Source: an endosymbiont of unidentified scaly snail isolate Monju (GTDB lineage: Bacteria; Pseudomonadota; Gammaproteobacteria; Chromatiales; Chromatiaceae). From it: a DNA stretch of 64,000 nucleotides. The stretch spans positions 1,736,001-1,800,000 of the forward strand of contig NZ_AP012978.1 in the NCBI RefSeq assembly GCF_000801295.1, read 5' to 3'. A model generated the notes under the pieces. It made no database searches. It had not been told where the DNA came from and saw only the letters and a program-made list of their open reading frames with translations. Below are positions 50,850 to 62,590 of this stretch, one piece after another (the stretch's first letter is position 1; each line of letters opens with the position of its first letter). The position numbers and the translations under genes were made by a program.

Positions 50850-52928
50850 ATGAACAGACCCGACTACATCGTGAAAGCCGACCTTCGAATAGACCGAAGA
50901 CTGCTTGAATTCATCGAGCGGGAGGCTCTGCCAGGCACGGGCATCGACCCGGAAGACTTCTGGACTGGCCTGCAGCATATCGTCGCGCGATTCGCGCCAC
51001 TCAATCGCCAACTGTTGCGCCGGCGCAATGAATTGCAGCACCGGATCGACGAATGGCACCTCAACAACCCGTTTGATCCTGTCGCGTACCGGAATTTCCT
51101 CGAGGAGATCGGTTACCTGGTACCGGAAGGCGAAGACTTCGAGATCAGCACGCAAAACGTGGACCCCGAGATCGCCACCCTGGCAGCGCCGCAGCTGGTG
51201 GTCCCGGTCAACAATGCACGCTATTCCCTGAATGCCGCCAATGCGCACTGGGGCTCGCTCTACGACGCCATCTACGGCAGCGACATGCTGCCCCAGGTTC
51301 CTGCGAAAACGACCGACCGCGTCGACGAGAACCGCGCCCGGGCCGTCATCGCCTATGTCCGGGACTTCCTGGACCGCCATCTACCGCTGCGAGATGCCTC
51401 GCATCACGAGGTGACCGGTTGGTCGATCATCGATGGAGACCTGGTTGCCAGCACCGACAACAATGGGGGGGAAAGGCTCGTCTCGCCCGAGCAATTTGCA
51501 GGCTATCTCGGTGAACCGGCACAACCGTCGGCTTTGCTGTTCCGCCACCACGGCCTGCACATCGAGCTGCGTATCAACCGCGACCACCCTGTCGGGGCGC
51601 TCGATCGCGCCGGCATCGCAGACGTCCAGCTGGAGGCCGCCGCCACCGTGATCCAGGACTGCGAGGACTCGGTCGCAGCCGTGGACGGTGAAGACAAGAC
51701 CCTGGTCTACCGCAACTGGCTGGGACTGATGAAAGGCGATCTTTCCGCGCCGGTGACCAAGGGCGGTCGCAGCTTCAACCGCACCCTGCATCCGGACCGC
51801 CAGTACACGGCACCGGACGGCGGCACCCTCACGCTCAAGGGCCGCGCCCTGATGCTGGTACGCAACGTTGGCCACCTCATGACCACGCCAGCGGTGCTCG
51901 ATGCGGAGGATCGGGAGATCCCGGAGGGCATTCTCGATGCCCTGATCACCAGCCTGATCGCTCTGCACGACCTGCAGGGCAACGGGCGCTGGCGTAACTC
52001 GCAGACCGGCTCGGTCTATATCGTCAAGCCCAAGATGCACGGCCCTGACGAGGTCGCCTTCACGGTACAACTGTTCGGCGCAGTCGAAGATGTCCTTGGC
52101 CTGCCACGCAACACGATCAAGCTCGGCCTGATGGACGAGGAACGCCGCACCACCCTCAACCTGAAGGAATGCATCCGCCAGGCCCGCGAACGGCTCATCT
52201 TCATCAACACCGGCTTCCTGGATCGCACCGGCGACGAGATCCACACCGACATGCAAGCCGGCCCCATGGTGCGCAAGGCCGACATGAAGACCCAGCCCTG
52301 GATGCGGGCCTACGAGGACTGGAACGTCGACATCGGCCTCGCCTGCGGCCTGTCCGGGCGTGCCCAGATCGGCAAGGGCATGTGGGCCATGCCCGACGAG
52401 ATGGCGGCCATGGTGGAACAGAAGATCGCCCATCCCCAATCGGGTGCCAACACGGCCTGGGTGCCCTCCCCCACCGCAGCGGTATTGCATGCCATGCACT
52501 ACCACGAGGTGGACGTGTGGGCCGAGCAGGAACGCATACGCCAACGGCCGCGGGCAAGGGTGGAAGACCTGCTGACCCTGCCCCTCGCCGATCCTTGCGA
52601 ATGGACACCGGAAGAGATCCAGCAGGAACTGGACAACAACTGCCAGGGCATCCTGGGCTATGTGGTGCGCTGGGTACAGCAGGGCGTGGGCTGTTCCAAG
52701 GTGCCGGATATCCGCGACGTCGGGCTGATGGAAGACCGGGCCACGTTGCGCATCTCCAGCCAGCACATTGCCAACTGGCTCTATCACGGCGTGGTCAGCG
52801 AGCGCCAGGTGATGCTAACCCTGCGGCGCATGGCCGAGGTGGTCGACCGACAGAACGCGGATGACCCCAACTACCGCCCCATGGCGCCCGTGAACCGCCC
52901 CGGATATTCCGGAGACTGTTTTGTTTGA
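50850..52928 (+). CDS. glcB: Malate synthase G, C-terminus replaced by IS sequence
   Basis: The enzyme condenses glyoxylate with acetyl-CoA to malate. The protein is 692 residues, against 723 in E. coli. Core motifs are present: [45 protein letters not shown] and the region [21 protein letters not shown] with the catalytic Cys and Asp. Native sequence stops after RPMAP. The last 12 codons and the stop are read from the left end of the IS3 element at 52891, so the ~40-residue C-terminal segment of the family is lost. Residual activity is uncertain. The start lacks a clear Shine-Dalgarno. Confidence 0.9.
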   Translation: MNRPDYIVKADLRIDRRLLEFIEREALPGTGIDPEDFWTGLQHIVARFAPLNRQLLRRRNELQHRIDEWHLNNPFDPVAYRNFLEEIGYLVPEGEDFEISTQNVDPEIATLAAPQLVVPVNNARYSLNAANAHWGSLYDAIYGSDMLPQVPAKTTDRVDENRARAVIAYVRDFLDRHLPLRDASHHEVTGWSIIDGDLVASTDNNGGERLVSPEQFAGYLGEPAQPSALLFRHHGLHIELRINRDHPVGALDRAGIADVQLEAAATVIQDCEDSVAAVDGEDKTLVYRNWLGLMKGDLSAPVTKGGRSFNRTLHPDRQYTAPDGGTLTLKGRALMLVRNVGHLMTTPAVLDAEDREIPEGILDALITSLIALHDLQGNGRWRNSQTGSVYIVKPKMHGPDEVAFTVQLFGAVEDVLGLPRNTIKLGLMDEERRTTLNLKECIRQARERLIFINTGFLDRTGDEIHTDMQAGPMVRKADMKTQPWMRAYEDWNVDIGLACGLSGRAQIGKGMWAMPDEMAAMVEQKIAHPQSGANTAWVPSPTAAVLHAMHYHEVDVWAEQERIRQRPRARVEDLLTLPLADPCEWTPEEIQQELDNNCQGILGYVVRWVQQGVGCSKVPDIRDVGLMEDRATLRISSQHIANWLYHGVVSERQVMLTLRRMAEVVDRQNADDPNYRPMAPVNRPGYSGDCFV

Positions 52929-52929
52929 G

Positions 52930-54059
<1,130 letters not shown>

Positions 54060-54110
54060 AGACTCTATCCTCTCAAGAAATGGAGTCTCCGGGAAACCCG
54101 GGGCGGCTCA

Positions 54111-54398
54111 GTCGCAGTCGTCGGAGTCCACTACTCCAGAGGACGACGACACACCCTAGACTCCGCGTTCTATGGCACCGGGAAGCCCGGTGCCGAACGC
54201 ACCCGGCTCGACCGCGAATCCGCAGACCCGACTGTTCGCAACCGGGTCTTCTTCTATGTGGACGAAGGCGCCGGCGTTACCCCGGAGTCCGGGGTGAGCG
54301 CCCCCCATCACGTTCGGTTGAAAAACCTGTACGACTGGAAGGATGACCCTCTCGGCTTCTGGGATGAGGCGGCCGCGAAGTACGACACCCCCAGGTGA
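54111..54398 (+). pseudogene. Unrecognised protein, C-terminal fragment cut by the IS
   Basis: Starting at the right end of the IS, an open frame of 95 codons reads TLDSAFYGTGKPGAERTR, RNRVFFYVDEGAGVTP, RLKNLYDWKDDPLGFWDEAA and stops at 54398. It has a protein-like composition and no start codon of its own, so it is the end of a gene whose 5' part was removed by the IS. I have a weak impression of proteins from integrating conjugative elements, which a search would settle. It is not the missing end of glcB. Confidence 0.5.
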
Positions 54399-54724
54399 TC
54401 CGGTCAAGTAATTTTGGACAGGATCATGGGTTGGCCTCCTGTCGGTTCAAATCGCCCCTACTGCGCCACCTGCGTTTTTCTTTATGGCGGCGCAGTAGTT
54501 TCGGCGCAGTTATTTATGTCGTTCTGTCGCCTACTGCGCCAGGCTGTTTTTCGCCGCCGTCCTCCAGCAGGGGGCGCAGACCGGGCAGCGCGATCTCGTG
54601 GTCTTCCACTGACGCCAGCACGGCCACCATGCGCGAGCCGTCCCGCAGGGCGGTGTCGCCTCTCGGCCCGTGTACTGGTCCTTGATCGCAGACCGGGCCG
54701 CCTCCTGGACGACGTGGTGGATGA

Positions 54725-55438
54725 ACCACACGCAGCAGGCGCAGGGCGGTGGCCGCCACCCTCGAACGCATCGAAGGCGCACAGGAAGCCTGCCACGGCC
54801 TCGGGGTCGGTGGGGGCGGTGTGCCGGGTGCTGATCAGCTTGAGTGCACCTCGCAAGGCGGGGGTGGGGTCAGTCTCCACCTGCCCTCGGGCGATGGCGT
54901 AGCGGAATATCTGGCCGGCCGTCTGCAAGGCGCGGTGCGCCGTCTCGATGCGCCCCCGGTCCTCAGTGATGCGTAGGGCCTGCAACAGCTCGGGGGCCTT
55001 GATCTCACTGATATGGGGCGCTCGCCGATGTAGGGGCAGCAGGGTGCGCCGGACGATGCTCCAGGTGCGCTTCTGGTGGCCTTCGGACTTGGAGACCAGG
55101 TGATGGTCCCGCCAAGCCTCGGCGGCCGCCTGGAAGGTGCCCTCGGCGGCGCGGCGGGCGGCCTGCTTCTCCATCTGCCGGGCGTCGCTGGGGTCGATGC
55201 CATCGGCCAGCAGGGCGCGGGCCTGATCCCGCTTTGCTCAGGCGGCCTTTAGACTCACCTCGGGATACAGACCCAGGGAGAGACAGCTTTCCTTGCCGGT
55301 ACCGGGGCGGCGGTAGCGGAAGCGCCAGCGCTTCGCCCCCTTGGGTGTGATCTCCAGATACAGCCCCTTCTTATCGTACAGCTTGAAACCCCGCTTGCGG
55401 GGCTTGGCCTTCCTGATGCTCGCGTCTGTCAGCGCCAT
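54725..55438 (-). pseudogene. P4-type tyrosine integrase remnant
   Basis: From an ATG at 55438 the frame gives MALTDASIRKAKPRKRGFKL.. and GAKRWRFRYRRPGTGKESCLSLGLYPEVSLKAA, the DUF4102 arm-binding domain. A TGA (55238-55240, probably CGA before) interrupts it, and the same frame continues AKRDQARALLADGIDP... through the core-binding domain (..QTAGQIFRYAIARGQ..). Around 54755-54770 the frame shifts (AATALRLL), and the catalytic domain with the R-H-x-x-R...Y residues is absent. It lies next to tRNA-Lys, its expected target. 54399-54724 holds only small palindromes (CTACTGCGCC / GGCGCAGTAG). Confidence 0.82.
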
Positions 55439-55560
55439 GGCTTCCTCCGACTCAAACCCGGCTCCCTGGAAAAGTTGCCCCACCCCCTTCGGAGGTTGCC
55501 CCACAAAATCAAGGGCAAGCATGAAGCAACATGGGACAGCATGGGCAAAGGCCTAGCATG

Positions 55561-55585
55561 AAAAAAGCCCGCTGTTATGCGGGCT
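55561..55585 (-). terminator. Terminator downstream of tRNA-Lys
   Basis: The stem AGCCCGC / GCGGGCT with a 6-nt loop is followed on the minus strand by a T-run of six to seven, 35 bp beyond the tRNA 3' end. Being on the island side of the attachment site, it was supplied by the element and replaces the chromosomal terminator now at 46126-46166. Confidence 0.75.
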
Positions 55586-55619
55586 TCGGGACGTTATGCA
55601 ACGTCATGAGATGAGTATT

Positions 55620-55695
55620 TGGTGGGTCGTGCAGGATTCGAACCTGCGACCAACTGATTAAAAGTCAGCTGCTCTACCAACTGAGCTAACGACCC
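55620..55695 (-). tRNA. tRNA-Lys (anticodon UUU)
   Basis: This is a 76-nt cloverleaf with the CCA end encoded. The acceptor strands GGGTCGT / ACGACCC pair perfectly, the D-loop is AGCTCAGTTGGTAGAGC, the anticodon stem-loop CTGACTTTTAATCAG carries TTT, and the T-arm contains GGTTCGAATCC. It is the attachment target of the adjacent island, and its sequence is kept intact by the insertion. Confidence 0.97.
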
Positions 55696-55730
55696 TTGGG
55701 TCGCGGCCTCGGCCGCGCCGGGAAGCGCGC

Positions 55731-55758
55731 ATTATACCGAAGCCGCGTTCAGGCTCAA
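55731..55758 (-). promoter_or_regulatory. Promoter of tRNA-Lys
   Basis: Read on the minus strand, TTGAGC, a 16-bp spacer and a perfect TATAAT lie 35 bp upstream of the tRNA 5' end. A GCGCGC stretch follows the -10 box, the GC-rich discriminator typical of stringently controlled stable-RNA promoters. Confidence 0.7.
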
Positions 55759-55772
55759 GCCCCTTCGACAGG

Positions 55773-57038
55773 TTACACGGCCTCCAGTTGCCGCATGCCC
55801 GATGGCAGCAGCCTGAGATCGACCAGGCCAGTGACCAAGGCCTTGAGGAGAGTCGCCTCACTCTCGTAAACCATCTTGTAGTACTGCACCTTCATGGTCA
55901 GTGCCGAGCCCAGGAAGATGGCACCAAAGGTGAGCATGGAGCCGATCGCCAGGGTCGATACACCGGTGATCGCCTGGCCGATGGTACAGCCCATGCCCAG
56001 CACGCCACCAAAGCCCATGAGCACGGCGCCGACCACGTGATTGCGCACATCGGCCAGCGAACTGAACCACTCGATGCGGAAGCTGCGGCTGATCAGTGAG
56101 TACAGCAGCGAGCCCAGCACCACGCCGAACACCGCGACCACGCCGAAGGTCAACAGGCTGGATTGCAGCCCCGAGGTGAGGTAGCCGAAGGTCTGCCCCA
56201 TGGGATTGATGAAGGTATAGGACTGAGGCGACAGCGGGCGTCCGGCAGCCGGCTTGCCCTCGTCGGAATCGGCCAGCATGTCCCATTGCTCATAGTATTC
56301 GCTCAGGCTGACCAGCTCGCCGTCGGCATCGATGAAGATGTTGCTGGAGACATACCAGGCCCCCAGCACCGCCAGGCCGACCACCAGGCCACCCAGCAGG
56401 TGATCACGATTGCCACGGAAGTCGCTCGACTTGAGCGTGAACACCAGCAGGGCCACACCCAGCAACAGGCCGATCACCAGACGCCCCATCACCGCGTTCT
56501 CCTCGCCAGCCAGCACGGTGCCCAGATCCTGGTGTCCACCCATGTCCACCGACAGGGGACGGATCCAGTCGTAGAACAGCACGCTCATCAGGGTCTGGTC
56601 GGAACCCGGGAAGGGGTTGATCATGAAATAGGCGATCACCGCGATGATGGCGAACACCACGAGGGACTTCAGGTTGCCACCGCCGATGCGGATCAGGGTC
56701 TTGTTGCCGCACCCCGAGGCCAGCGTCATGCCGATGCCGAACATCAGGCCACCGAGGACGTTCTCGGCGAGCAGCAGGAGGCTGCCACGATACGGCGGGA
56801 AGGCCTCATCGGGGTTCACCAGCCCGACATATTCCAGGGCGCTCACACCCAGCATCGCCACCGCGATGGCGAACAACCAGGCGCGCAGGCGCCCGGTATC
56901 ACCCATGTTCACGAAATCGGACACCGCGCCCATGGTGCAGAAGTTGGTCTTGTTGACCACCGCACCCATCACCAGGGCGATCAGAAAGGCGCCCAGCAAC
57001 AAGGCCTGGTGGGCCTCGACGAAACTCTCGAACTGCAT
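55773..57038 (-). CDS. YeeE/YedE-family (TsuA-like) thiosulfate transporter
   Basis: This 421-residue polytopic inner-membrane protein has two DUF395 repeats. Conserved cysteines lie in NFCTMGAVSD, LASGCGNKTLIR and GMGCTIGQAITG, the positions that relay thiosulfate in TsuA. A polar insert at about 225-270 separates the repeats. The GGAGAGTGAC site selects the ATG at 57038. Thiosulfate or sulfur uptake fits the sox genes at 36-38 kb, although the substrate is inferred from family. Confidence 0.85.
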   Translation of the reverse strand: MQFESFVEAHQALLLGAFLIALVMGAVVNKTNFCTMGAVSDFVNMGDTGRLRAWLFAIAVAMLGVSALEYVGLVNPDEAFPPYRGSLLLLAENVLGGLMFGIGMTLASGCGNKTLIRIGGGNLKSLVVFAIIAVIAYFMINPFPGSDQTLMSVLFYDWIRPLSVDMGGHQDLGTVLAGEENAVMGRLVIGLLLGVALLVFTLKSSDFRGNRDHLLGGLVVGLAVLGAWYVSSNIFIDADGELVSLSEYYEQWDMLADSDEGKPAAGRPLSPQSYTFINPMGQTFGYLTSGLQSSLLTFGVVAVFGVVLGSLLYSLISRSFRIEWFSSLADVRNHVVGAVLMGFGGVLGMGCTIGQAITGVSTLAIGSMLTFGAIFLGSALTMKVQYYKMVYESEATLLKALVTGLVDLRLLPSGMRQLEAV

Positions 57039-57184
57039 GTCACTCTCTCCGGCTGTTGCAGGTATAACGGATACCACCGGATGACAGACGCTCCGGCCAC
57101 ACAGAATATTCCTGTGCAGCCACCGATGGCCCGCGACCGGATGCTAACATAGATCAATCTGCACCCCGTGCGGTGCGGCGGTGC

Positions 57185-57865
57185 TCAGTCCTGGTAGTGC
57201 GTGGGATCGGGCAGGCCGGCCTCGGCGAAGCCTTGGGCGCGGAAGCGACAGGAATCACAGCGTCCGCAGGCCCTGCCCTCGGCATCGGCCTGGTAACAGG
57301 AAACCGTCAGGCCATAATCCAGGCCCAGGCGGCTGCCGGTCCGCACGATCTCGGCCTTGCTCATCTCGATGAGTGGTGCATGGATGCGAAAGCGCTCGCC
57401 CTCCACGCCGGCACGGGTAGCCAGGTTGGCCAGTTGTTCGAAGGCCGCGATGAACTCGGGGCGACAGTCGGGATAGCCGGAATAGTCCACGGCGTTCACC
57501 CCCACGAACAGGTCGCGCGCGCCCAGCACCTCGGCCCAGCCCAGGGCGAGGGACAGGAACACGGTATTGCGCGCCGGCACATAGGTCACGGGAATGCCCT
57601 CCCCGCCCTCCTCGGGCACCGCGATGGCCTGATCGGTAAGCGCCGAGCCCCCGATGGCATCCAGCGACAACGGCAACACCTTGTGCTCCAGCACGCCCAG
57701 GGCCGCGGCCACCCGGCGTGCGGCATTCAGTTCGGCGGCGTGCCGCTGCCCATAGTCGAAACTGAGCGCATGACAGGCGAAGCCCTGCTCGCGCGCGATC
57801 GCCAGCGTGGTGGCCGAGTCCAGCCCCCCCGAGAGCAGCACCACGGCCTTTGGCTGGTCACTCAT
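57185..57865 (-). CDS. queC: 7-cyano-7-deazaguanine synthase
   Basis: The enzyme converts 7-carboxy-7-deazaguanine to preQ0 with ATP and ammonia in queuosine synthesis. The protein is 226 residues. The PP-loop [14 protein letters not shown] starts the protein, then [30 protein letters not shown], and the zinc-binding [14 protein letters not shown] near the C-terminus. Its ATG overlaps the queE stop (ATGA). Confidence 0.96.
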   Translation of the reverse strand: MSDQPKAVVLLSGGLDSATTLAIAREQGFACHALSFDYGQRHAAELNAARRVAAALGVLEHKVLPLSLDAIGGSALTDQAIAVPEEGGEGIPVTYVPARNTVFLSLALGWAEVLGARDLFVGVNAVDYSGYPDCRPEFIAAFEQLANLATRAGVEGERFRIHAPLIEMSKAEIVRTGSRLGLDYGLTVSCYQADAEGRACGRCDSCRFRAQGFAEAGLPDPTHYQD

Positions 57866-58503
57866 CGTCCGGCCTCCTCTCCCCACAGGTACTTGTGCAA
57901 CTGGATCTGGAAACGAACCGGCAGGCGATCGCGCAGGATCCACTCGGCCAGCTCGCGCGGGGCCAGCCGACCGGCCACCGGTGAGAACAGCACCTCGCAG
58001 CGATCGACCAGGGCATGCGCCTCGAGCTGCTCGCAACTCCAGCGGTAGCCGTGTTCGTCGGCAATCACGAACTTGACCTGGTCCTGCGGCCGCAGCAGCG
58101 CAATGTTCTCCCAGCGATTGCGCGTCTGCTCCCCGGACGAGGGTGTCTTGAGATCCATCACCCGCGTCACGCGCGCATCGACCCCGCCGATGTCCAGGGC
58201 ACCGCTGGTCTCCAGCGAGACTGTATGACCGGCATCGCACAGGCGCTCGAGCAGCGCCAGGCAGCCCTTCTGCGCCAGCGGCTCTCCCCCCGTGACACAG
58301 ACATGACGCGTATCGAAGGCAGCCACCCGTTGCAGAATGGCATCGAGCGACAGCGCCTCTCCTCCCTTGAAGGAGTAGGTGGTGTCGCACCAGGTACAGC
58401 GCAGGGGGCAGCCACTCAGGCGCACGAACACCGTGGGCCGGCCGACATCGCGTGCCTCACCCTGCAGGGAATGGAAGATCTCGGTGATGCGCAGCGAACT
58501 CAT
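57862..58503 (-). CDS. queE: 7-carboxy-7-deazaguanine synthase
   Basis: This radical SAM enzyme of queuosine synthesis acts on 6-carboxytetrahydropterin. The protein is 213 residues. [11 protein letters not shown] is the conserved start, the cluster motif is [12 protein letters not shown] (CxxxCxxC), and VCVTGGEPL is the SAM-binding glycine motif. It is coupled to queC and lies 20 bp below cpoB, so it is probably expressed from the Tol-Pal operon as in other gammaproteobacteria. Confidence 0.95.
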   Translation of the reverse strand: MSSLRITEIFHSLQGEARDVGRPTVFVRLSGCPLRCTWCDTTYSFKGGEALSLDAILQRVAAFDTRHVCVTGGEPLAQKGCLALLERLCDAGHTVSLETSGALDIGGVDARVTRVMDLKTPSSGEQTRNRWENIALLRPQDQVKFVIADEHGYRWSCEQLEAHALVDRCEVLFSPVAGRLAPRELAEWILRDRLPVRFQIQLHKYLWGEEAGR

Positions 58504-58522
58504 GCAGGCGAAAAGGGCCGCC

Positions 58523-59302
58523 TCACTTGCGGGTTGCGAGCTTCTTGAGCTGCTCGCGCGCCAGATTGGCCGCCGGCGAGTCGGGATAACGCGCCACCAC
58601 CTGTTCGAAGGTCTTGCGCGCGCCCTCGGTATCGCCCTCGGCCGCCAGGATACGCCCGATCTTGTACAGCGCCCCCGGTACCTTGGCGCTGTCGGGGTGC
58701 TTGTCGATCAGGGCATGGAAGGCCGCCTTCGCCTCGGCGTTCTTCTGCGAGACATAGTAGGCCTCGCCCAGCCAGTAACGGGCATTTGCCGCCAGCGGCA
58801 CCTGCGGGTACTTTTTCAGAAACTCGGTGAAGGCCGCTGCTGCCTCGGCATAGCGCCGCTCGCGTGGGCTGAGCAGGGCATAGGCCGCCTGGTACTCGGC
58901 CTGGACCCGCTGCGGATCGACCGCGGCCGGCGCAGGAGGCTCGCCTGCGCCGGTGTTTCCAGCGGGAGCCCCCCCTCCCGGGGCATCACCTGTCACCGCC
59001 GGCGCTGGCGGCCGTGCCTGCAAACTGGACAGCCGCTGATCGATATCCAGGTACAGATCGCGCTGTTGACGCCGCAACTGCTGCAACTCGTGCTGCAGGC
59101 GCTCCATCTCGCCCCGCAGCCGGCTGTTTTCCTGGCGCAGGGCATCCACCGCCAGCGTCAGCTCGGTGATGCGCGCGGCACGGCGCTCCAGCCGCTCGAG
59201 GCGCTGCTCCAGGGCCACCCCCCCGGTCTGGGGGGCGGAAAGACCTGCCGACGACAACACCGCCAGCAGGCCCAACATCACGACAGCGCGCTGACGCATC
59301 AT
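58523..59302 (-). CDS. cpoB: Cell division coordinator CpoB (YbgF)
   Basis: This 259-residue periplasmic protein links Tol-Pal with PBP1B during septation. A signal peptide (..MLGLLAVLSSAGLSA) is followed by a trimeric coiled coil at ~30-90 (ALRQENSRLRGEMERLQHELQQL), a Pro/Ala/Gly linker, and three TPR-like repeats (YAEAAAAFTEFLKKYP, ANARYWLGEAYY, ALYKIGRILAAEG). Tandem ATGs at 59302 and 59299 sit right after the pal stop. Confidence 0.93.
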   Translation of the reverse strand: MMRQRAVVMLGLLAVLSSAGLSAPQTGGVALEQRLERLERRAARITELTLAVDALRQENSRLRGEMERLQHELQQLRRQQRDLYLDIDQRLSSLQARPPAPAVTGDAPGGGAPAGNTGAGEPPAPAAVDPQRVQAEYQAAYALLSPRERRYAEAAAAFTEFLKKYPQVPLAANARYWLGEAYYVSQKNAEAKAAFHALIDKHPDSAKVPGALYKIGRILAAEGDTEGARKTFEQVVARYPDSPAANLAREQLKKLATRK

Positions 59303-59303
59303 T

Positions 59304-59837
59304 TCAGTAGACGAGCACTGCGCGGCGGTTCTTCGACCAGGCTGCCTCATTGTGGCCCAGCACCTCGGGGCGCTCCTCGCCGTAACTGATGGTGTTCAGC
59401 TGCGCCGGGTCGACCCCCTCGGCCTCGAGAAAGCGCTTCACCGCATTGGCACGGCGCTCGCCCAACCCAATGTTGTACTCGCGCGAGCCACGCTCGTCAC
59501 AGTGACCCTCGATGGTCACCTTGGCCTGCGGATGCGACGCCAGGTACTCGGCATGTGCGCGCAGCACATCGACGTACTCGGGCTTGATGTCACTCTTGTC
59601 GAAATCGAAATAGACCTTGCGCCTGGACAACAGGCTGTTGGGGTCGTCCAGTGGGTTGCCCTGCCAGGCTCCCCCCTGGGTCGCACCGGCAGTCTGCGCG
59701 CCGCCCCCCTCGACGACCTGGGCGTCTGCCTTGTCGGACGCCGCGGCGCCTTCCTCCCGTGTCCCGGTACTGGAACAACCAGCAAACAGCAGGGCAGCCG
59801 CGATCATGGCCAGCCAGCTCAGACGTTTCTTGTTCAT
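59304..59837 (-). CDS. pal: Peptidoglycan-associated lipoprotein Pal
   Basis: This is a 177-residue outer-membrane lipoprotein. The lipobox is LLFAGC. The OmpA-like domain has [42 protein letters not shown] and a final [10 protein letters not shown]. It binds peptidoglycan and TolB. I chose the ATG at 59837 (MNKKRLS), with an AGAGGATC site; an ATG six codons earlier is less likely. Confidence 0.95.
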   Translation of the reverse strand: MNKKRLSWLAMIAAALLFAGCSSTGTREEGAAASDKADAQVVEGGGAQTAGATQGGAWQGNPLDDPNSLLSRRKVYFDFDKSDIKPEYVDVLRAHAEYLASHPQAKVTIEGHCDERGSREYNIGLGERRANAVKRFLEAEGVDPAQLNTISYGEERPEVLGHNEAAWSKNRRAVLVY

Positions 59838-59851
59838 CGATCGGATCCTCT

Positions 59852-61156
59852 TCATTGTTGGTGATAAGGTGACCAGGCGGGCTCTCGCACATCCCCCACC
59901 TGCGTTGCCAGGCGTTGTCTAACCCGTCCGTCGGTGGATACGGCCCACAGTACGCCCCGACCGTCGTCCCTGCCGGCGTAAATTATCATGCTGCCATTGG
60001 GCGCGAAACTCGGTGACTCATCCAGATCGCCCCGGCTGAGCACTTGCAGGTTGCCATTCTCCATATCCAGCAGGCCGATGCGAAAGTTTCCGTTCACCCG
60101 TGTGACCAGCGTCAAATATCGCCCGTCCGGTGCCCAGGAGGCGCGCGCGTTGTAATTGCCCCCGAACGTGATGCGCTCGGGCTCGCCCCCGGAGACCGGC
60201 ACCCGGTAGATCTGCGGCGTGCCGCCACGATCGGAAGTGAAAACGATACTCTTGCCGTCCGGCGACCAGGCCGGTTCCGTGTCGATGGCCCAGTGACGCG
60301 TGAGCTTGCGCAGGCTGCGCCGGCGCAGGTCGAAGATGTAGATGTCCGGATTGCCGTCCTTGGACAGGGTGAGCGCCAGGCGGCGACCATCCGGCGACCA
60401 GGCCGGCGCCCCGTTGATCCCCTTGTACGAGGTGATCCGCTCGCGCTTGCCAGTGAACACGTCCTGCACCCAGATCGAGGGCCGGTGCTTCTCGAAGGAG
60501 ACATAGGCGATGCGTCGCCCGTCCGGCGACCAGGCCGGTGACATCAGCGGCTCGTCGGAAGCGACGATGGTCTGCGGATTGTAGCCGTCGGCATCCGCCA
60601 CCTTCAGGTGCACCCGCTCGCGCCCCTGGCGGTCGCGCACCGAGGTGATATAGGCAATGCGCGTGTCGAAGGCCCCGCGCTCGCCGATCAGCTCCTCGTA
60701 GATCAAGTCGGCGATGCGATGCGCGGTGGAACGCAGGTCGTTCTGGGTGGTGGGGAAGCTGAACCCGGTGATCTGGCCACCGCGGAACACGTCGAACAGG
60801 CGGAATTTCACCAGGTAACCACGCGGCCCGTTGGGCTCGATCTCGCCGATCACCAGGTTCTCGACGTTCACTGCCCGCCAGTCGCGAAAATCCACCGCAT
60901 CGGGCGTGCTCGGCCGCGCCAGCATGTCGGCCAGTGGCAGCGGCTTGAAACGCCCACTGCGCGCCAGATCGGCCGTGACGACGGCCGCCACGTCCTGCGC
61001 CGGCGGGTTGCCGGCACCCCGGTAGGCAAAGGGCACGATGGCGATCGGCAAGGCCCCTTCCACGCCCTCGGTGATCTCGATCTCGAGGGCGTGTGCCGAC
61101 AGGCTGCCGAGCACGGTCACCAGGCTCAGGATCATCAGCTTCAGGTGTCTCATCAT
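59852..61156 (-). CDS. tolB: Tol-Pal system protein TolB
   Basis: This is a 434-residue periplasmic protein: a signal peptide (..LGSLSAHA), an N-terminal alpha/beta domain ([16 protein letters not shown]) and a six-bladed beta-propeller with repeated [25 protein letters not shown] and [16 protein letters not shown] units. It binds Pal and TolA. It starts within the tolA stop (ATGA overlap). Confidence 0.96.
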   Translation of the reverse strand: MMRHLKLMILSLVTVLGSLSAHALEIEITEGVEGALPIAIVPFAYRGAGNPPAQDVAAVVTADLARSGRFKPLPLADMLARPSTPDAVDFRDWRAVNVENLVIGEIEPNGPRGYLVKFRLFDVFRGGQITGFSFPTTQNDLRSTAHRIADLIYEELIGERGAFDTRIAYITSVRDRQGRERVHLKVADADGYNPQTIVASDEPLMSPAWSPDGRRIAYVSFEKHRPSIWVQDVFTGKRERITSYKGINGAPAWSPDGRRLALTLSKDGNPDIYIFDLRRRSLRKLTRHWAIDTEPAWSPDGKSIVFTSDRGGTPQIYRVPVSGGEPERITFGGNYNARASWAPDGRYLTLVTRVNGNFRIGLLDMENGNLQVLSRGDLDESPSFAPNGSMIIYAGRDDGRGVLWAVSTDGRVRQRLATQVGDVREPAWSPYHQQ

Positions 61157-62157
61157 GGGTTCCTGGACGGATCGAATATAAAGGTGTGATTACGAAACTC
61201 GTTGCGCGAGCGCAGCGCCGGGTCGTCGGGCATGGGCAGGCTCCGGCTCTTCCACGCCGCCGCCTCCACCGAACGGTCGAACGCCGGGTTGCCACTGGAC
61301 TCCACCACGCTGACCGCCAATACCGAACCGGATGGCCCCAGGCGCACATGGACCTTGCACTTCAGTCCCTTGTCCAGCGTGCCCGGTGGCGGATTCCAGT
61401 TGCGCGCCACCTTGTCCTGGATGAGGCGCACGATGCGCGCCGCCTCGCTCGCGCTCTGTTCGGTCTCGAACTGGGCCTGGAGTTCCCGCTCGCGCGCCTC
61501 GGCCTCGGCCCTGCGTCGGGCCTCTTCAGCCTTGCGCTTCTTCTCCGCCTCCGCCTTGCGGCGGGCTTCTTCGGCCTTGCGTTTCTTCTCGGCCTCCGCC
61601 TTGCGGCGGGCTTCCTCGGCACGTCGCTTCTTCTCTGCCTCTGCCTTGCGGCGGGCCTCCTCGGCCTTGCGCTTCTTCTCGGCCTCGGCGCGACGCTTCT
61701 TCTTCAGTTCGGCCAGGCGGCGCTTCTCTGCCTCCTGGCGCTTGCGCAGGACCTCTTCCTTGCGCTTGAGTTCAGCCAGCCGGTGTTTTTCGGCCTCGGC
61801 ACGGCGCCTGGCCTCGGCGGCAGCCTTCTCCCGCGCCTTGCGTTCCTTCTCCAGGCGCGCGAGGCGACGCTTCTCGGCCTCGCGACGTTTCTTCAGCTCG
61901 GCCAGGCGCTGTTGCTCCTTGCGGCGCGCCGCCTCGGCCGCGCGCCGCTTGCGCTCGGCCTGCGCCTCGAGCCTTTTCATTTCCTCCTGCACGCGGCGCT
62001 CGTTGATCACCCGCGCCTGCACCACCTTGGCATCCGAGGCCAGGGGTTTGGGCTTCTCGCGCCAGTCCACGCCGACCACCAGCAGGGCAACCAGCAACAG
62101 GTGCAGCAGGGCCGCGACGAGAAAGGCCAGCGGGTTACGGCGAACGATATCCAGCAT
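61153..62157 (-). CDS. tolA: Tol-Pal system protein TolA
   Basis: This is a 334-residue inner-membrane protein: one N-terminal membrane helix (NPLAFLVAALLHLLLVALLVVGV), a ~190-residue Lys/Glu/Ala-rich helical stalk that spans the periplasm, and a small C-terminal domain (RIVRLIQDKVARNWNPPP, then FDRSVEAAAWKS). Here the stalk includes nearly identical 15-residue repeats. The gene is coupled to tolB. Confidence 0.94.
   Translation of the reverse strand: MLDIVRRNPLAFLVAALLHLLLVALLVVGVDWREKPKPLASDAKVVQARVINERRVQEEMKRLEAQAERKRRAAEAARRKEQQRLAELKKRREAEKRRLARLEKERKAREKAAAEARRRAEAEKHRLAELKRKEEVLRKRQEAEKRRLAELKKKRRAEAEKKRKAEEARRKAEAEKKRRAEEARRKAEAEKKRKAEEARRKAEAEKKRKAEEARRRAEAEARERELQAQFETEQSASEAARIVRLIQDKVARNWNPPPGTLDKGLKCKVHVRLGPSGSVLAVSVVESSGNPAFDRSVEAAAWKSRSLPMPDDPALRSRNEFRNHTFIFDPSRNP
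61529..61663 (-). repeat. Tandem 45-bp repeats in the TolA stalk
   Basis: Three consecutive 45-bp units (61529, 61574, 61619) encode KKRKAEEARRKAEAE-type 15-mers with only a few silent or conservative differences, and a partial fourth follows. In-frame unit gain or loss would lengthen or shorten the stalk without breaking the frame. Confidence 0.85.
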
Positions 62158-62163
62158 CTCGGT

Positions 62164-62583
<420 letters not shown>

Positions 62584-62590
62584 GACTTCC

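Noticed and set aside
54440-54600. tRNA-like GGTTCAAATC plus CTACTGCGCC repeats as another attachment site
   Set aside because: The T-stem does not pair and no cloverleaf can be drawn. Only short inverted repeats are supported.
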